Assembly: GCA_963701675.1 (NCBI GenBank)
Contig: OY969623.1
Coordinates: 1,674,001-1,738,000 of the forward strand
Direction: 5' to 3'
From: G963701675 sp963701675
GTDB taxonomy: Bacteria > Planctomycetota > Planctomycetia > Gemmatales > Gemmataceae
DNA length: 64,000 bases
In this document: piece by piece, positions 9,454 through 19,384 of the stretch
Layout: the number at the start of each line of letters is the position of its first letter
Numbering within the stretch: the first letter of the stretch is position 1
Made by a program: the position numbers and the translations under genes
Notes under the pieces: generated by a model
Told to the model about the DNA's origin: nothing
Seen by the model: the letters and a program-made list of their open reading frames with translations, nothing else
Databases searched by the model: none

Positions 9454-9885
9454 TTAGCTGTCTTCCGCAGCTTCCGTGACGGTGCGCACTAGGTTTCTAA
9501 AGCCTTTCAAGACTGCTGGCAGCTGGGTCGGATCGAACTCGAAGCCGAATTTCACCGAGTGATGGTATGGAGCCTTCACTTGACCACGATAGACCTCTTT
9601 GACGACATGCCCCATAACTGCCATATGGCCCCGACGATCAATGGCGCAAATACGGAGCGCGAATTCCTCCGGGGACAGCGCTTCCAAGACGGCGTCCCCG
9701 CGTCGGGATTCTTCCAGGGCAGATAGCTGCAATAGAAAGGCTTCCAAGCAATCACGTCCGAGCCAGAAACATTCCTTTCCAGAAAAGCCTGACGAGTTGA
9801 TCGAAACCGAATATTGGGCGTCGCCTCCTGGCTCGCGTTCAACTGCTTCGATTTCGACGAAGTTAGCGCCTTCACGAATCACCAT
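9454..9885 (-). CDS. Protein of unknown function, ~143 aa
   Basis: I chose ATG 9885 because GGAGG lies about 10 nt upstream and the preceding gene ends at 9887; an in-frame upstream start at 9963 would overlap that gene by 77 nt. The protein has VSINSSGFSGKECFWLG, FLLQLSALEESRRGDAVLEA and a C-terminal FGFEFDPTQLPAVLKGF. This pattern (a beta-strand rich first half, a central FxLxxLExxRxGxAxLxA segment and a FxFxxDPxxLP ending) resembles small immunity-type proteins of contact-dependent systems. I only recall the resemblance; no toxin gene is adjacent, so the role is open. Confidence 0.6.
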   Translation of the reverse strand: MVIREGANFVEIEAVEREPGGDAQYSVSINSSGFSGKECFWLGRDCLEAFLLQLSALEESRRGDAVLEALSPEEFALRICAIDRRGHMAVMGHVVKEVYRGQVKAPYHHSVKFGFEFDPTQLPAVLKGFRNLVRTVTEAAEDS

Positions 9886-9886
9886 T

Positions 9887-10237
9887 TCAGCAAGCTCCTC
9901 CGACGGAAGGCGACGTAGCGGTGAGGCGGCGATTGGAACTCGCGACGTGGTTGGCTCCCACACGGCACTTCCGTGGGCGGTTGAGTCCTAGTTTGCCCAA
10001 TCGTTTCTCAGGAATCGCCCGTAGAACCAACCAAAGGCAGAACCAATGATGCCCCAATGCCAATAGCGCTTGGAGTGAACTGAGGCCATCCTCAACGTTG
10101 CCACGCAAACCGTCAGCTAGAGTAGCGCCGTCTGATGCTAGACCTCTCCACCAGAAGATACAACCGAACACGAGGCCTATTGCCAACCCGATCAGTGTCC
10201 AGCCAAGTAGAAGCCATAGGCGTTTGCGATTGCTCAT
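9887..10237 (-). CDS. Small membrane protein of unknown function
   Basis: 116 aa. A strong transmembrane segment occupies about residues 7-30 (LWLLLGWTLIGLAIGLVFGC) and a second hydrophobic stretch about 55-72 (LLALGHHWFCLWLVL). The remaining C-terminus is basic. It starts 7 nt after the stop of the 59-aa gene upstream and ends just before the ATG of the 143-aa gene downstream, so the three are probably co-translated. No family recognised. Confidence 0.55.
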   Translation of the reverse strand: MSNRKRLWLLLGWTLIGLAIGLVFGCIFWWRGLASDGATLADGLRGNVEDGLSSLQALLALGHHWFCLWLVLRAIPEKRLGKLGLNRPRKCRVGANHVASSNRRLTATSPSVGGAC

Positions 10238-10244
10238 CGTTGCT

Positions 10245-10424
10245 CTAACGCGATTCTGACGCGCGGGCGAGTTCCTCGTGAAGCCGCGCGATCAGCTTGC
10301 GGATGCCGGCCTTCGTGAAACCTTTGGCGCTAATCGGGTGAGTCTGCAGCAATCGGTCCAATCGGGCTTGGAGAACGCGGAGCTCTTCTTGAGCCCTTTC
10401 GTACTCCACTTGGTTGGAAATCAT
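10245..10424 (-). CDS. Small helical protein, 59 aa
   Basis: Start at ATG 10424 with GAGGAG a few bases upstream. The product is almost all helix (EYERAQEELRVLQARLDRLL followed by GFTKAGIRKLIARLHEELA), with heptad spacing compatible with a coiled coil. Proteins of this kind often sit beside HigB-type toxins or short regulators, but no such partner is present here. First gene of a three-gene minus-strand run. Confidence 0.5.
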   Translation of the reverse strand: MISNQVEYERAQEELRVLQARLDRLLQTHPISAKGFTKAGIRKLIARLHEELARASESR

Positions 10425-10459
10425 AGCTCCTCGAGGGTCAGATCGTCGCCGGTTGGAGA

Positions 10460-12861
10460 TCAACTCCCCTCCGGCGCCTCTGCCGCGATGCGGCGATAAT
10501 CGGCGATCGCCTTTTGGAAGGTCTTGTGCGCTTCTTCCCGCTCATGCGCAGCAATGTCCGAGGCGCGGATGCGCCAAAGTTGTTCGATCACGCCGACGCA
10601 CCATAGAGCGCTTCGACGCGATCCACGTATCGGTTTTCCGGCGACTAGCACGTTGACCGGATTAGTGTGCATTTGCGGAAAGTGGCGCAAGGCAACCCAA
10701 CTGCTTTGTTCAATCGGGATTTCGAACTTGAGATCGTGTTCCTTGTCATCGGCAGGTACGTCTTTCGACGCGACGGCTTTGCCATTCACGACTACTTCAA
10801 CGAGGCGGCGGTTTCCGCTTGGTTTGACGCCGCCGACGGCTGTTCCCAACGGCATCTCCGCGGCGAACGCTACCTTCGCTTGCACCGTGACCTTCCCTGG
10901 CTGCTCCAGCCGCACGTCTTCATAGCCGGGCGCCTTACCGTTGACGGACAATTGAAGAGCATGGGCGTAACCATCGGACACGTACGATCGCCCTTTGGCA
11001 ATGCCGTCGCACCAGGCGCCGAAATCGACGCGATCCACTTTGCCGAGGTGCACGTAGACCCGCCCCTGTCCCACGCGGCTGCCGCTGATGCATGGGAAAT
11101 CCGTTTCGCCGCTGGCTTTGAGAGGGTAGCCGCAATTCATGATGTGGTACCAGCAGTTCCATTCCGGCACCCGGGCGGTATCCATCGCACTGATGAAGTC
11201 GCATACACCTTGCGACACGGTAACGCAGATTTCCTGGCGCCAATGCCGTTCATCGGCGGCACCGCGAGATTCGGCAGCCGTTCTTTCACGCGACGCATGC
11301 TGCTGAAAATCTCTTGCTCCGTAATGGCGCCATCGCCGTCCACATCCACGGCGGCGAAGTCTTCGGGAAGCACCCCTTTGCCGGCTTCATCGGCATCGAG
11401 CGTTCCGTTTTGGTTCGCATCGAGCCACGAAATAAGTCCTTTCGCCGCAACATGGGCATTGGGCGGCGGGTCAAACATCAGCCCGCTCGCCGAGTGGGCG
11501 TAGCCGGTCACGCCACCCTGTTGTTTGGCCCAACGCATCGCCGGCGTCGTCCACGTGGGCCAGCCCTTGGTCTTGGTCCCGTCCGACCCCGGATACGTCT
11601 GGTCGCGCAGATTGAGCAGGCAGACATGACCGAGGGCCTGTGAACCGAAGCCGCTGATCTCGATGTCGTATTTGAGGACGGTAAATGGTTCGCTCAACTT
11701 GTGGATGTTCGGTTCGAAAAACTGTCGTTGGAACTCGTAGCACGGTCCCCAAGTCAGGTTGCAGCCGACATTGAGTCCTTCCCCTTTGACATGTAGGAAC
11801 ATGTCGTTCGCGAACACGCCCTCGGTCGGATGGGTGTAATGGGCACACCCGGCCGCGTGAATGTGGTGATCGCCGCTATAGAGCCCGTAATCCGCGGGGT
11901 TCACCCACCGCTTCAACTTGACGGCGACGTTTGCATCACCCTTCTCCGGCACCGTGATCTCTTGCGTCGTTTCGTTATACTCCGGCCCACGGCTGTAGGT
12001 GACGTTCAACTTCCCCGGTGGAAGCAGCACGCTGCCGCCATCATGTCGGTAAATCTGGTCCTGAAAGAAGAAATCCGGGGCCAGTCGCTTGGCCTTCGAG
12101 GGATACACCTTTCCCGCCTTGTCGCGAAACGTGAATCGTGCCGTCGTCGGCGTTCCGTCGAAATCCTTGATCGACAGCTTCGCCAGGATCGCCGGGCGAA
12201 TTTCGAACAGGATCGGCACTTCGGCACGGAAGCCGAGATCCTGCGTGCCCTGCCCTACGTCGAATGCGAGTGTGGCCTCCCGCGGCCCAGCCTCGCTGCT
12301 GTAGATGAGTGCGATAGCGTATTCAACCTTCAGCCCGCTTAAATTGCGCGTCATCGGCGGAGCGGCGAACATCTCGACGTCGAGAAAGCGGGATTTATCG
12401 CCTTTCGTCTTCTGCGACCATTCACCGCCGTAAACAGCGCCTCCTTGGGGACTCGAAATGTGCAGCCCTTTCTTGATGGAACCGTCATTGACGATCTTCA
12501 CGAGCACCGGCGTATAGCCACCCTGTTGGAGCGCCGGAGCAGCCGAGCCGCGAGCGACTTTCACACGTGACTCTGGATTGATGCTGACCACGGTCAAGAC
12601 GTGAGGATCGAGCAATGTTTGGAGTTTGCGCGCGTCGCGCTCGTCGATGGCTTTTTGCAATGCGGTCTTCGTGTTGCCGGCCAGCGGCGTGCCCAAAAAC
12701 TCCAGTGCTTCCAACAATCGCGCCACATTCGCTGCCAGCGGCTGGCCCTCGACTTCGACGACGGTTGGCTTGGCATCATCCGCCCAAACACATGCGGATG
12801 TGACCACCGCCAATAGCAAACAAAGGAGCAACGGCCGTCGACCGAGAAAGTGAGATTTCAT
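10460..12861 (-). pseudogene. CehA/McbA-type PHP-domain protein with embedded EF-hands, one-base frameshift
   Basis: Two frames join into a ~800-aa secreted protein. The first (12861-11137) has a signal peptide (PLLLCLLLAVVTSACVWA), a beta-rich middle and a PHP-like metal site start (YSGDHHIHAAGCAHY). It also has two EF-hand loops (DANQNGTLDADE and DVDGDGAITEQE) inside the PHP region. It runs to MNGIGA and then goes out of frame. The second (up to 10460) continues with EICVTVSQGVCDFISAMD and VPEWNCWYHIMNCGYPLKAS. Restoring a single C between 11235 and 11236 (GCC-CAG-GAA) rejoins them exactly. PHP proteins hydrolyse phosphoester or amide bonds; substrate unknown. Clustered with DUF1501/DUF1553 genes. 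Confidence 0.85.
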
Positions 12862-12888
12862 GATGCGAATTCCGTTCGAAAAGACACG

Positions 12889-14346
12889 TTATGAAAGTAT
12901 CTTGTTAACGACCTCGCCGTGCACATCCGTCAGCCTGAACTGCCGACCCTGGAACTTGTAGGTGAGCTTCGTGTGGTCCATGCCGAGCAGATGCAGAATC
13001 GTCGCCTGCAGGTCATGGACATGGACGGGATCGCTCGTGGGCCTCATGCCGAAATCGTCCGTTTCACCCAGGTGCAGTCCCGGCTTGATGCCAGCGCCGG
13101 CCAACCAAATCGTGAATGCCGTTCGCAAATGATCTCGGCCGAGTTCCTTGGTGGTGCGTGGCCCTTGCAGCATCGGCGTGCGGCCGAACTCGCCGCCGAA
13201 TATCACGAGCGTGTCTTCCAGCATGCCGCGCTGTTTGAGATCTTTGATCAACGCCGCGGTACCGCGGTCCACCTCACGGGCCCGTTGCGGCAAGCCGGTC
13301 ATAAGGTTCTGGTCGCCGAGTCCCCCGTGATGGTCCCAGCCGCCGTGTACTAATTGCACGAAACGCACGCCGCGCTCCACCAGGCGGCGGGCCAACAGGC
13401 AGTTGTTCGCGAATGTCGCCTTGCCCGGTTCCGTCCCGTAAAGCTCGTGAATGTGCTTGGGTTCTTGGGTTATGTCCATTAACTCGGGAACGCTAGTTTG
13501 CATCCGATAAGCCATTTCGAATGCACTGATGCGCGTGGCGATTTCCGGATCATTGAAATCGAGCAGGGCCTTCTGGTTCAATTCGCGGAGGGTGTCCAGC
13601 GTATCTCGGCGCAACTCGTCGTCGATGCCCGGTGGATTGGAGAGATACAAAACCGGATCGCCCTCGGACCGAAGTTGCACGCCCTGGTAGTGCGTGGGCA
13701 AGAAGCCGCTGCTCCAACACGTCGATCCGCAGCGACTCGCCTTTCCCGAAGCAAGGACGATAAATCCGGGAAGGTTCTTGTTCTCGCTGCCCAAACCATA
13801 AGTCACCCACGAACCCATCGCAGGACGGCCCATCCGCGGGGAGCCGGTCTGCAGCAACAACGTGGCCGGGACGTGGTTCATCTCATTCGTGTGCATCGTG
13901 TGGATAAACGTGATGTCATTCACGATGTCACGGTGGTTCGGCAACTGATCGGTCAGCCAGGTCCCATTCCGGCCGTGCTGCGACCATTTCCACGGCGAGG
14001 CGAGCACCTGAGTCTTACCGTCACCGATGAAGGTGAACTTCTCGCCCTTGAGCACCGAGTCAGGCAGTGGCTTGCCGTCCGACCGTACAAGTTCGGGCTT
14101 GTGGTCGAAAAGATCCAATTGCGAAGGGGCGCCGATCTGACCGAGAAAAATGACGGCCTTAGCGCGAGGAGCGTAGTGCGGGGGCCGCGGCTGAAAAGGT
14201 TCAACCGAAGCAGGTTCGGTAGCCTTTGAATCGTCCGTCAATAATGATGCGAGCGCAATGGCGCCGAGTCCGGTCGCCCGGCCGAAGAACTCTCGGCGAT
14301 CAAACTTCCGCGTGTGCTCCGTACGAAATCCCACAATTCTTCTCAA
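12889..14346 (-). CDS. DUF1501 protein (planctomycete secreted sulfatase-superfamily-like)
   Basis: 485 aa. The N-terminus has a twin-arginine-type signal (FDRREFFGRATGLGAIALASLL). Conserved features of the family are present: RAKAVIFLGQIGAPSQLDLFDHKP, HTNEMNHVPATLLLQTGSPR, VHGGWDHHGGL, DTLVIFGGEFGRTPM and the C-terminal DHTKLTYKFQGRQFRLTDV. DUF1501 proteins share the alkaline phosphatase fold; their substrate is not established. Its start overlaps the stop of the DUF1549/1553 gene by 4 nt (ATGA), the standard planctomycete pairing. Confidence 0.93.
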   Translation of the reverse strand: MRRIVGFRTEHTRKFDRREFFGRATGLGAIALASLLTDDSKATEPASVEPFQPRPPHYAPRAKAVIFLGQIGAPSQLDLFDHKPELVRSDGKPLPDSVLKGEKFTFIGDGKTQVLASPWKWSQHGRNGTWLTDQLPNHRDIVNDITFIHTMHTNEMNHVPATLLLQTGSPRMGRPAMGSWVTYGLGSENKNLPGFIVLASGKASRCGSTCWSSGFLPTHYQGVQLRSEGDPVLYLSNPPGIDDELRRDTLDTLRELNQKALLDFNDPEIATRISAFEMAYRMQTSVPELMDITQEPKHIHELYGTEPGKATFANNCLLARRLVERGVRFVQLVHGGWDHHGGLGDQNLMTGLPQRAREVDRGTAALIKDLKQRGMLEDTLVIFGGEFGRTPMLQGPRTTKELGRDHLRTAFTIWLAGAGIKPGLHLGETDDFGMRPTSDPVHVHDLQATILHLLGMDHTKLTYKFQGRQFRLTDVHGEVVNKILS

Positions 14347-17099
14347 CCTTTGGTTACGGCTTCGTCCATGTTAAGCAGTGTATTTGCGACTATCATCCAC
14401 GCCGCAAACGGCGCTGCGTCTGCAGCCGGTACATCCGACGCGGCATTCGTGGCCATCAACGCCGTCGCCTTCGGATCCGCGCTGAAGCGCGAGAGGGCGC
14501 TTTGGTAGAGGCGGACCAGGCGTTCCGTTTCTTTCACCTCCGGCGCGCGAGAAGTACATACCCGAAACGCGAAACGCACCTTATCCTCCACACTCCCGGC
14601 TTCCTCCGTCATAATTCGCCGCGCTAGGCCGGCGGCCGCCTCGACGAACACGGGATCGTTTAGAGTCGTAAGGGCCTGGAGCGGCGTATTGGTTCGCGGC
14701 CGTTTCACCGAGCAGATGTCCCGGCCCGGCGCGTCGAACATGACGAATGTCGGATACATCGCGGTCCGGCGCAAGAAAATGTAGATGCCGCGCCGATAGC
14801 GGTCGTCGCCGGCCGCTTCCTTCCAACGGAAGTCGGGTAGGTCGTAAAAGCCGAAGCTGTTTTCCCAGATTCCGGGCGGTTGCGGCGGCATCACGCTCGG
14901 GCCGCCGATCTTATTGCTGAGCAAACCTCCCGCGGCAAGGGCCAGGTCTCGAACAGTCTCGTATTCCACACGGATGCGCGCTCCCCGGGCGTAGAGTTCA
15001 TTCTGCGGATCGCGCCGCAACAACTCCGCCGAAAGCTTGGATGATTGGCGATAAGTGGCCGATGTGACGATGAGCCGATGGAGCGCTTTGATGCTCCAAT
15101 TCTGACTCATTAGTTCGACGGCCAGCCAGTCGAGCAACTCGGGGTGCGTCGGCTTTTCGCCTTGCGAGCCGAAGTCTTCCGGCGTTTGCACGAAGCCATG
15201 GCCGAACAACGCCTGCCAATGACGGTTGACCGTCACTCGTGCCGTGAGCGGATTGGCGTCATCGACCAGCCAACGCGCCAGTCCGAGCCGATTCCGCAGC
15301 GCCTCCTTCGGGAACGGATGGAGTACCGTCGGAGTCTCCGGTTCGACGGGTTTACCACGCTGGTTAAAGTTGCCACGTTGCATGATGAAGTTATCGCGTG
15401 GCTTGGGCAACTCCGTGAGTACCATGGTTGTCGCCGGCCGAATCCCCTCCAGGTCTGCCCGTCGCTGAGAAATCTTGTCACGGACGTCGCTCAACGCCGG
15501 GTCGATGCTTCGATAATACGCGGCGAGTTCTGCTTCTTGTTGCGGTGTCCGTTTGTCACGTGCGACGGCGAGAATCTCGAGTGCCGGGTGCTTTGCCGCC
15601 AACCCCGCCACATGCTCGGCCGTTAGCTTCCGATCGTAAATCCGAATATCACGGAGCGACCCGGTCCACGGCCCGGCCACATGCCGTCGGCCCAGCTTCA
15701 GACTCACCAGTGTTCGGATCGTGTCCGTGAGCGCATCCTTTTCGGAGTTGAGCGGCTCCTCCTTGCCATCGACGAAGATGCGAACCCCGGCCGCTTTGCT
15801 GGAACCGTCGTAGGTCACCATGACGTGGTGCCATGTCCCGGCGGCGAAGGTCTTTTTCGTCGCCACTTTCAAGCCATTCTCCGGCCACGAATGGACCAGG
15901 TGCACCTCGAATCGGCCATCGTTCAGGAACAAGTCATAACCGCGATACGCCTGTGGATCGTCGATCCGCGAGATCACACAACCCGTCTGCGAGTCCGGCT
16001 TGACCCAGCCACCGTAGGAGAAAGTGTTGGTACGTTCGAATCCGGCCACGTCGCCCACGTCGATGCACGTGTTGTTGCCATCCGGCAAGTTGATCGGCTG
16101 CAAATGGTGGAAAAGCGGCTTGGGGAGTGTCGGCTCCGCCGGTTGTCGGTCTCCCACTTGGGACTCCCACAACGCTTGAGCTTGCGGCAGCCGAGCGCCG
16201 AGGCTTTCACGTGTCTTTTCCAACTCCGCGATTTCGCTCTTGAGCCGGTCGGTCCGCTGCCGTTCCGCCGGAGTCGGCACGGGCATCTCCGGTCCGTTGC
16301 CGACGCCGGAGTCCGCGGTGTGGTTTAAGAAGGCGTAGAACTGATAATACTCTCGTTGTGAGAAAGGATCGAACTTATGGTTATGGCACTGAGCACAGTC
16401 GAGGGTCGTGCCCAGCCAGATCGTAGCCGTCGCATCGACACGGTCCTTCACCGCAACGACGCGAAACTCCTCGGCATCTATGCCACCTTCGTCGTTGAGC
16501 ATCGTGTTTCGATGAAAGCCGGTGGCAATTTTCTGGTCGACGGTAGCATTGGGCAGCAAATCGCCGGCCATTTGTTCGACGGTGAATTGATCGAACGGCA
16601 TATCGGCATTGAGGGCGTTAATGACCCAATTACGCCAGAGCCACATGGATCGCGGACGGTCCTTTTCGTATCCGTTCGTGTCGGCATAGCGAGCCGCATC
16701 CAGCCACGGTCGGGCCCAACGCTCGCCATAGCGGGGCGATGCGAGCAAACGCTCGACGACTTTTTCATACGCGTCGGTCGCAGGATCATTGACGAAGGCA
16801 TCCACCTCGGAAATGGTGGGCGGAAGCCCGATGAGATCGAGACTGACGCGCCGAATCAGCGCCGGTCGGTCGGCTTCGGGTGACGGACGAAGCCCCTCTT
16901 TGTCCAGCCGAGCCATGATGAAGTAATCGATCGCGTTTCGCGGCCAGCGCGAGTCGGTTACCGCAGGAAGTGGGGGCCGCCCCGGCTTTCGATACGCCCA
17001 ATGAGCGGTGCCTTCCTCGTCGACCACGTTGGCTGCACCGATGGCCAACACCGGTAGGAAAAGCGCGACGAACAATCGAGTATTAGGGTTCAGTGTCAT
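14343..17099 (-). CDS. DUF1549/DUF1553 protein with central LamG-like domain
   Basis: 918 aa. Signal peptide at the N-terminus (RLFVALFLPVLAIGAANV). DUF1549 spans about residues 45-260 (RRVSLDLIGLPPT, VERLLASPRYGERWARPWLD, CAQCHNHKFDPFSQREYYQ). A LamG/concanavalin-like insert occupies about 340-510 (FSYGGWVKPDSQ, VMVTYDGSSKAAGVRIFVDG, LRDIRIYDRKL). DUF1553 fills about 600-890 (LARWLVDDANPLTARVTVNRH, GFVQTPEDFGSQGEKPTHPELLDW, TNTPLQALTTLNDPVFVEAA). No N-terminal cytochrome-c (PSC1) module is seen. Presumed exported; the family co-occurs with DUF1501 and is linked to polysaccharide use, by association only. Confidence 0.93.
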   Translation of the reverse strand: MTLNPNTRLFVALFLPVLAIGAANVVDEEGTAHWAYRKPGRPPLPAVTDSRWPRNAIDYFIMARLDKEGLRPSPEADRPALIRRVSLDLIGLPPTISEVDAFVNDPATDAYEKVVERLLASPRYGERWARPWLDAARYADTNGYEKDRPRSMWLWRNWVINALNADMPFDQFTVEQMAGDLLPNATVDQKIATGFHRNTMLNDEGGIDAEEFRVVAVKDRVDATATIWLGTTLDCAQCHNHKFDPFSQREYYQFYAFLNHTADSGVGNGPEMPVPTPAERQRTDRLKSEIAELEKTRESLGARLPQAQALWESQVGDRQPAEPTLPKPLFHHLQPINLPDGNNTCIDVGDVAGFERTNTFSYGGWVKPDSQTGCVISRIDDPQAYRGYDLFLNDGRFEVHLVHSWPENGLKVATKKTFAAGTWHHVMVTYDGSSKAAGVRIFVDGKEEPLNSEKDALTDTIRTLVSLKLGRRHVAGPWTGSLRDIRIYDRKLTAEHVAGLAAKHPALEILAVARDKRTPQQEAELAAYYRSIDPALSDVRDKISQRRADLEGIRPATTMVLTELPKPRDNFIMQRGNFNQRGKPVEPETPTVLHPFPKEALRNRLGLARWLVDDANPLTARVTVNRHWQALFGHGFVQTPEDFGSQGEKPTHPELLDWLAVELMSQNWSIKALHRLIVTSATYRQSSKLSAELLRRDPQNELYARGARIRVEYETVRDLALAAGGLLSNKIGGPSVMPPQPPGIWENSFGFYDLPDFRWKEAAGDDRYRRGIYIFLRRTAMYPTFVMFDAPGRDICSVKRPRTNTPLQALTTLNDPVFVEAAAGLARRIMTEEAGSVEDKVRFAFRVCTSRAPEVKETERLVRLYQSALSRFSADPKATALMATNAASDVPAADAAPFAAWMIVANTLLNMDEAVTKG

Positions 17100-17252
17100 G
17101 CGAGATTTCGTGGTTTGCCGGGCTTGATGCCGTGCGTTCGTCGGACGATCTCGGCATCCGTCATACTATTTCAACAGCAGGGTCTGGCCCGGTCTAGCAT
17201 AATTCGGCTCAGGGCGGGCACATTCATTGTATGCGAACCAGAAAGGTGCGCG

Positions 17253-17618
17253 ATGCCGACATTGATAAGCGAAGCCAAACGAATCGCGGCGGCGGGCAAC
17301 AAACCCAAGCTGATCGACGAATACATCGGCCGGGTTAATTCACAACACGATAACGTGAGCATCGCCCACATGCGAAGTCCAGCCGGCTGGGTGGAACCGG
17401 GACAAACACCGCAGTTCGACGAGTTCACCATCGTTCTCAAAGGCTTGCTACAAGTCGCCCACCGTGGCGGCACGCTCGAAGTCCGCGCCGGCCAGGCCGT
17501 CATTTCCCACCGCGGTGAATGGATTCAATACAGCACCCCGCATCCCGACGGCGCGGAATACATCGCGGTCTGCCTACCCGCGTTTTCCCCGCAAACCGTT
17601 GGCCGCGATGCGACGTGA
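17253..17618 (+). CDS. Cupin-domain protein
   Basis: 121 aa from ATG 17253 (AAGG nearby; the frame is open from 17115 but upstream codons look non-coding). A single small beta-barrel: WVEPGQTPQFDEFTIVLKG carries a cupin-1-like motif with an E in the metal-binding position, and GGTLEVRAGQAVISHRGEW is cupin motif 2. The expected histidines of motif 1 are not clear, so the metal site is uncertain. Stands alone on the plus strand, facing away from the DUF1549 gene. Confidence 0.8.
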   Translation: MPTLISEAKRIAAAGNKPKLIDEYIGRVNSQHDNVSIAHMRSPAGWVEPGQTPQFDEFTIVLKGLLQVAHRGGTLEVRAGQAVISHRGEWIQYSTPHPDGAEYIAVCLPAFSPQTVGRDAT

Positions 17619-17796
17619 TCAGGCGACACAAGATACTTGCGAAACTGCTCCGTCCATGCCCATAATGGCCATCCGCGACAACAAGGTGCGCCATGACTCG
17701 ACCGTTCATCACCTACCGGCCCTGGCTCGAATTGCTGGAAGCTCGTCTCCCGCCGGGTGATTTTGTGCTCGGACTGTTATTTCTGAGTGGAGAGGA

Positions 17797-17828
17797 GAAT
17801 TCAGAATTCAGAATTCAGAATTCAGAAT
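17797..17828. repeat. Heptanucleotide repeat (TTCAGAA)n
   Basis: Four and a half near-perfect copies of the 7-bp unit, read in frame as NSEFRIQNSES within the truncated SBBP gene. Confidence 0.9.
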
Positions 17829-17885
17829 CGTGGCGTGATTCATGCTCGATTTTTAGTCCTTCGTCTCTTGACTCGTTATTAGTCG

Positions 17886-17917
17886 ATTCATCGTTAATCG
17901 TTCATCGTTCATCGTTT
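17886..17917. repeat. Heptanucleotide repeat (TTCATCG)n
   Basis: Four units (TTCATCG, TTAATCG, TTCATCG, TTCATCG) and a decayed fifth, in frame in the same gene. The unit sequence differs from the one 60 bp upstream. Confidence 0.85.
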
Positions 17918-18101
17918 TCTGCGGCGGAACGTGACGCCGAGTCCGTGGCCAACTGGGCGGAGTCCGTGGCCACGTGGCCACGAAGTGAGGCCGCCGTAAG
18001 CCGTTACGTTGCAAGCCTTCCACGCCATTCGATCGAGTCCGTGGCCACGTGGCCAATGGTATCCACCCCGGTGTCAGGAAGCGCCATTCTAGGTCGTGTG
18101 C

Positions 18102-18219
18102 CCTCGTTCCCGAACTCCCGTTCGGGAACGCCAGTCCGCGAAACTCCGTTTCGCCGTCCGGCCGGGGACGAAACAGAGTTTCCAGGAGGTGCGTTCCCGA
18201 ACCGGAGTTCGGGAACGAG
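18102..18219. repeat. Composite palindromic (REP-like) element
   Basis: Two hairpins of the form CGTTCCCGAAC-n-GTTCGGGAACG (about 18104-18130 and 18192-18217) flank a pair of shorter complementary pieces (GAAACTCCGTTTC and GAAACAGAGTTTC). The whole can also pair end to end. It is translated within the truncated SBBP gene. A repeated GTCCGTGGCCACGTGGCC segment lies at 17940-18055. Confidence 0.75.
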
Positions 18220-18351
18220 GGATGCGGGCTACGGCTCGTTGCCGTTCTACTTCGAGCAAAACGTCGGCCAGGCGGACGCCGCCTTCGACTTCGTCGCCCG
18301 CGCCCCCGGCTACACGTTGGGTCTGAGCGCAACGGAAGCGGTGTTCGCGTT

Positions 18352-18384
18352 GCAGAATTCAGGATTCAGAATTCAGAATTCAGA
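18352..18384. repeat. Heptanucleotide repeat (CAGAATT)n at the SBBP break
   Basis: Four to five units of CAGAATT, in the same 7-bp family as 17797-17828 and, inverted, 34452-34486. The gene body ends here. Possible left end point of a 16-kb inversion. Confidence 0.9.
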
Positions 18385-18424
18385 GTCAATGCAGGATCTG
18401 GCGAGCCGGGGTTACCGATTGTGA

Positions 18425-18796
18425 AACACGATCCAGGAGTTGAACTTGCGCTGTCAATTTACCCGCAAAGCATTCTCTTTCAAGGACATGCGTTGCTGCA
18501 TTACATGGGGTTTCATCGAAAGCGACGCTAAACCAATACTCCTACCGACGGCCTGAACTGAGCATAATCAGGAACCCTGGTGGTCACAGCGAAGCGAAAA
18601 AATGACGTTTTGATACCACTGTGGGACATCCTAGAAAATGCGGGCCGCCGTGCTTCGGCGTTAGGTACGCCGTTGGGTTGCTTCAGTCGCTACGCTAGCG
18701 CCCGACGGTTTAACCGCCCTCGACGGTTTACCTTCGTGAATAGCTCTGCGCACGGAGAAGTTTGGTGTGTTCGGCCAAGGGAACGCTCCGCCGTTA
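18425..18796. other. Gene-free stretch
   Basis: No reading frame here looks like protein. Contains repeated GACGGTTTA pieces at about 18701-18735. Nothing else recognised. Confidence 0.5.
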
Positions 18797-19246
18797 TTAC
18801 GAGATGGCTGTGCGTTTGAAGTCATCGGGCCGACCAGCGTCCCGACAGGCCTGGACAATATCGCGAATGGCCAAAGGAAAGACGTCTCGGTTATTTTCGT
18901 CCAAGAGGTTCTTCACAATGAAACTCGGCGGGTTCTCTTTCATCTGCTCGTTCCAGTACTTCGGCCAATCGAACCGCGGGGCTGGCTTGGGCGGATCGGG
19001 AGCCGGGACCAAGGCCGGCAAGGGCCGGTCATGAAGTCCCGCGCCACTCACCGGCGCGGCCTTCAGTAACTCCGCGACGTCGGTCTTCTGCGCAAGCCGG
19101 TCCATTGTGATCTCGACTTGCCTATCGTTGAAACCGAGGGTTCGAAGGCGGGCCACGATGCTGTGGTCCCGTGCGTCAGCCGGTTCAAAATGGTAGATCG
19201 TAAGCTCAATCGTGATCCTTATTGCACATCGGCTGACTTTTTTCAC
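18797..19246 (-). CDS. Hypothetical protein, 149 aa
   Basis: The frame has natural-looking composition, with a helical N-terminal part (IVARLRTLGFNDRQVEITMD), a proline-rich linker (PALVPAPDPPKPAPRF) and a charged C-terminal part (NPPSFIVKNLLDENNRDVFP). No family recognised. The start is uncertain; no strong ribosome site is visible. It is divergent from the putative defence genes and might be a relic of the same island. Confidence 0.4.
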   Translation of the reverse strand: MKKVSRCAIRITIELTIYHFEPADARDHSIVARLRTLGFNDRQVEITMDRLAQKTDVAELLKAAPVSGAGLHDRPLPALVPAPDPPKPAPRFDWPKYWNEQMKENPPSFIVKNLLDENNRDVFPLAIRDIVQACRDAGRPDDFKRTAIS

Positions 19247-19384
19247 GGTACGGGTGACGACGCTTGGCTCAATGACCTTCTGGCTGAGGTATCAGGATGC
19301 GTCGAGCCGGAAAGCGAGATGGGGCGGCGCCGCAATCCATCGAAAAACTCCGCCGCGGCGATGTGCCGGCCGTGGAATCGATGA

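Larger units (their letters stand above)
17693..18424 (+). pseudogene. 5' half of an SBBP/DUF7948-type LEPR-XLL protein, cut off after a heptad repeat
   Basis: 243 codons. Begins with a variant leader (LELLEARLPPGDFVLGLLF), runs through repeat-derived low complexity, then enters the domain found at the start of SBBP propeller proteins (LPFYFEQNVGQADAAFDFVA, YTLGLSATEAVFAL). It then hits a heptad repeat (QNSGFRIQNSES) and stops 13 codons later. The intact paralogue at 48 kb continues at this point with ALYMNIVGA. The missing remainder matches in kind the truncated gene at 32515-34614 on the other strand, which begins with the same repeat. Confidence 0.75.

Noticed and set aside
13498..14229. 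243-codon plus-strand ORF
   Set aside because: Antisense to the DUF1501 gene; a GC-rich shadow frame.
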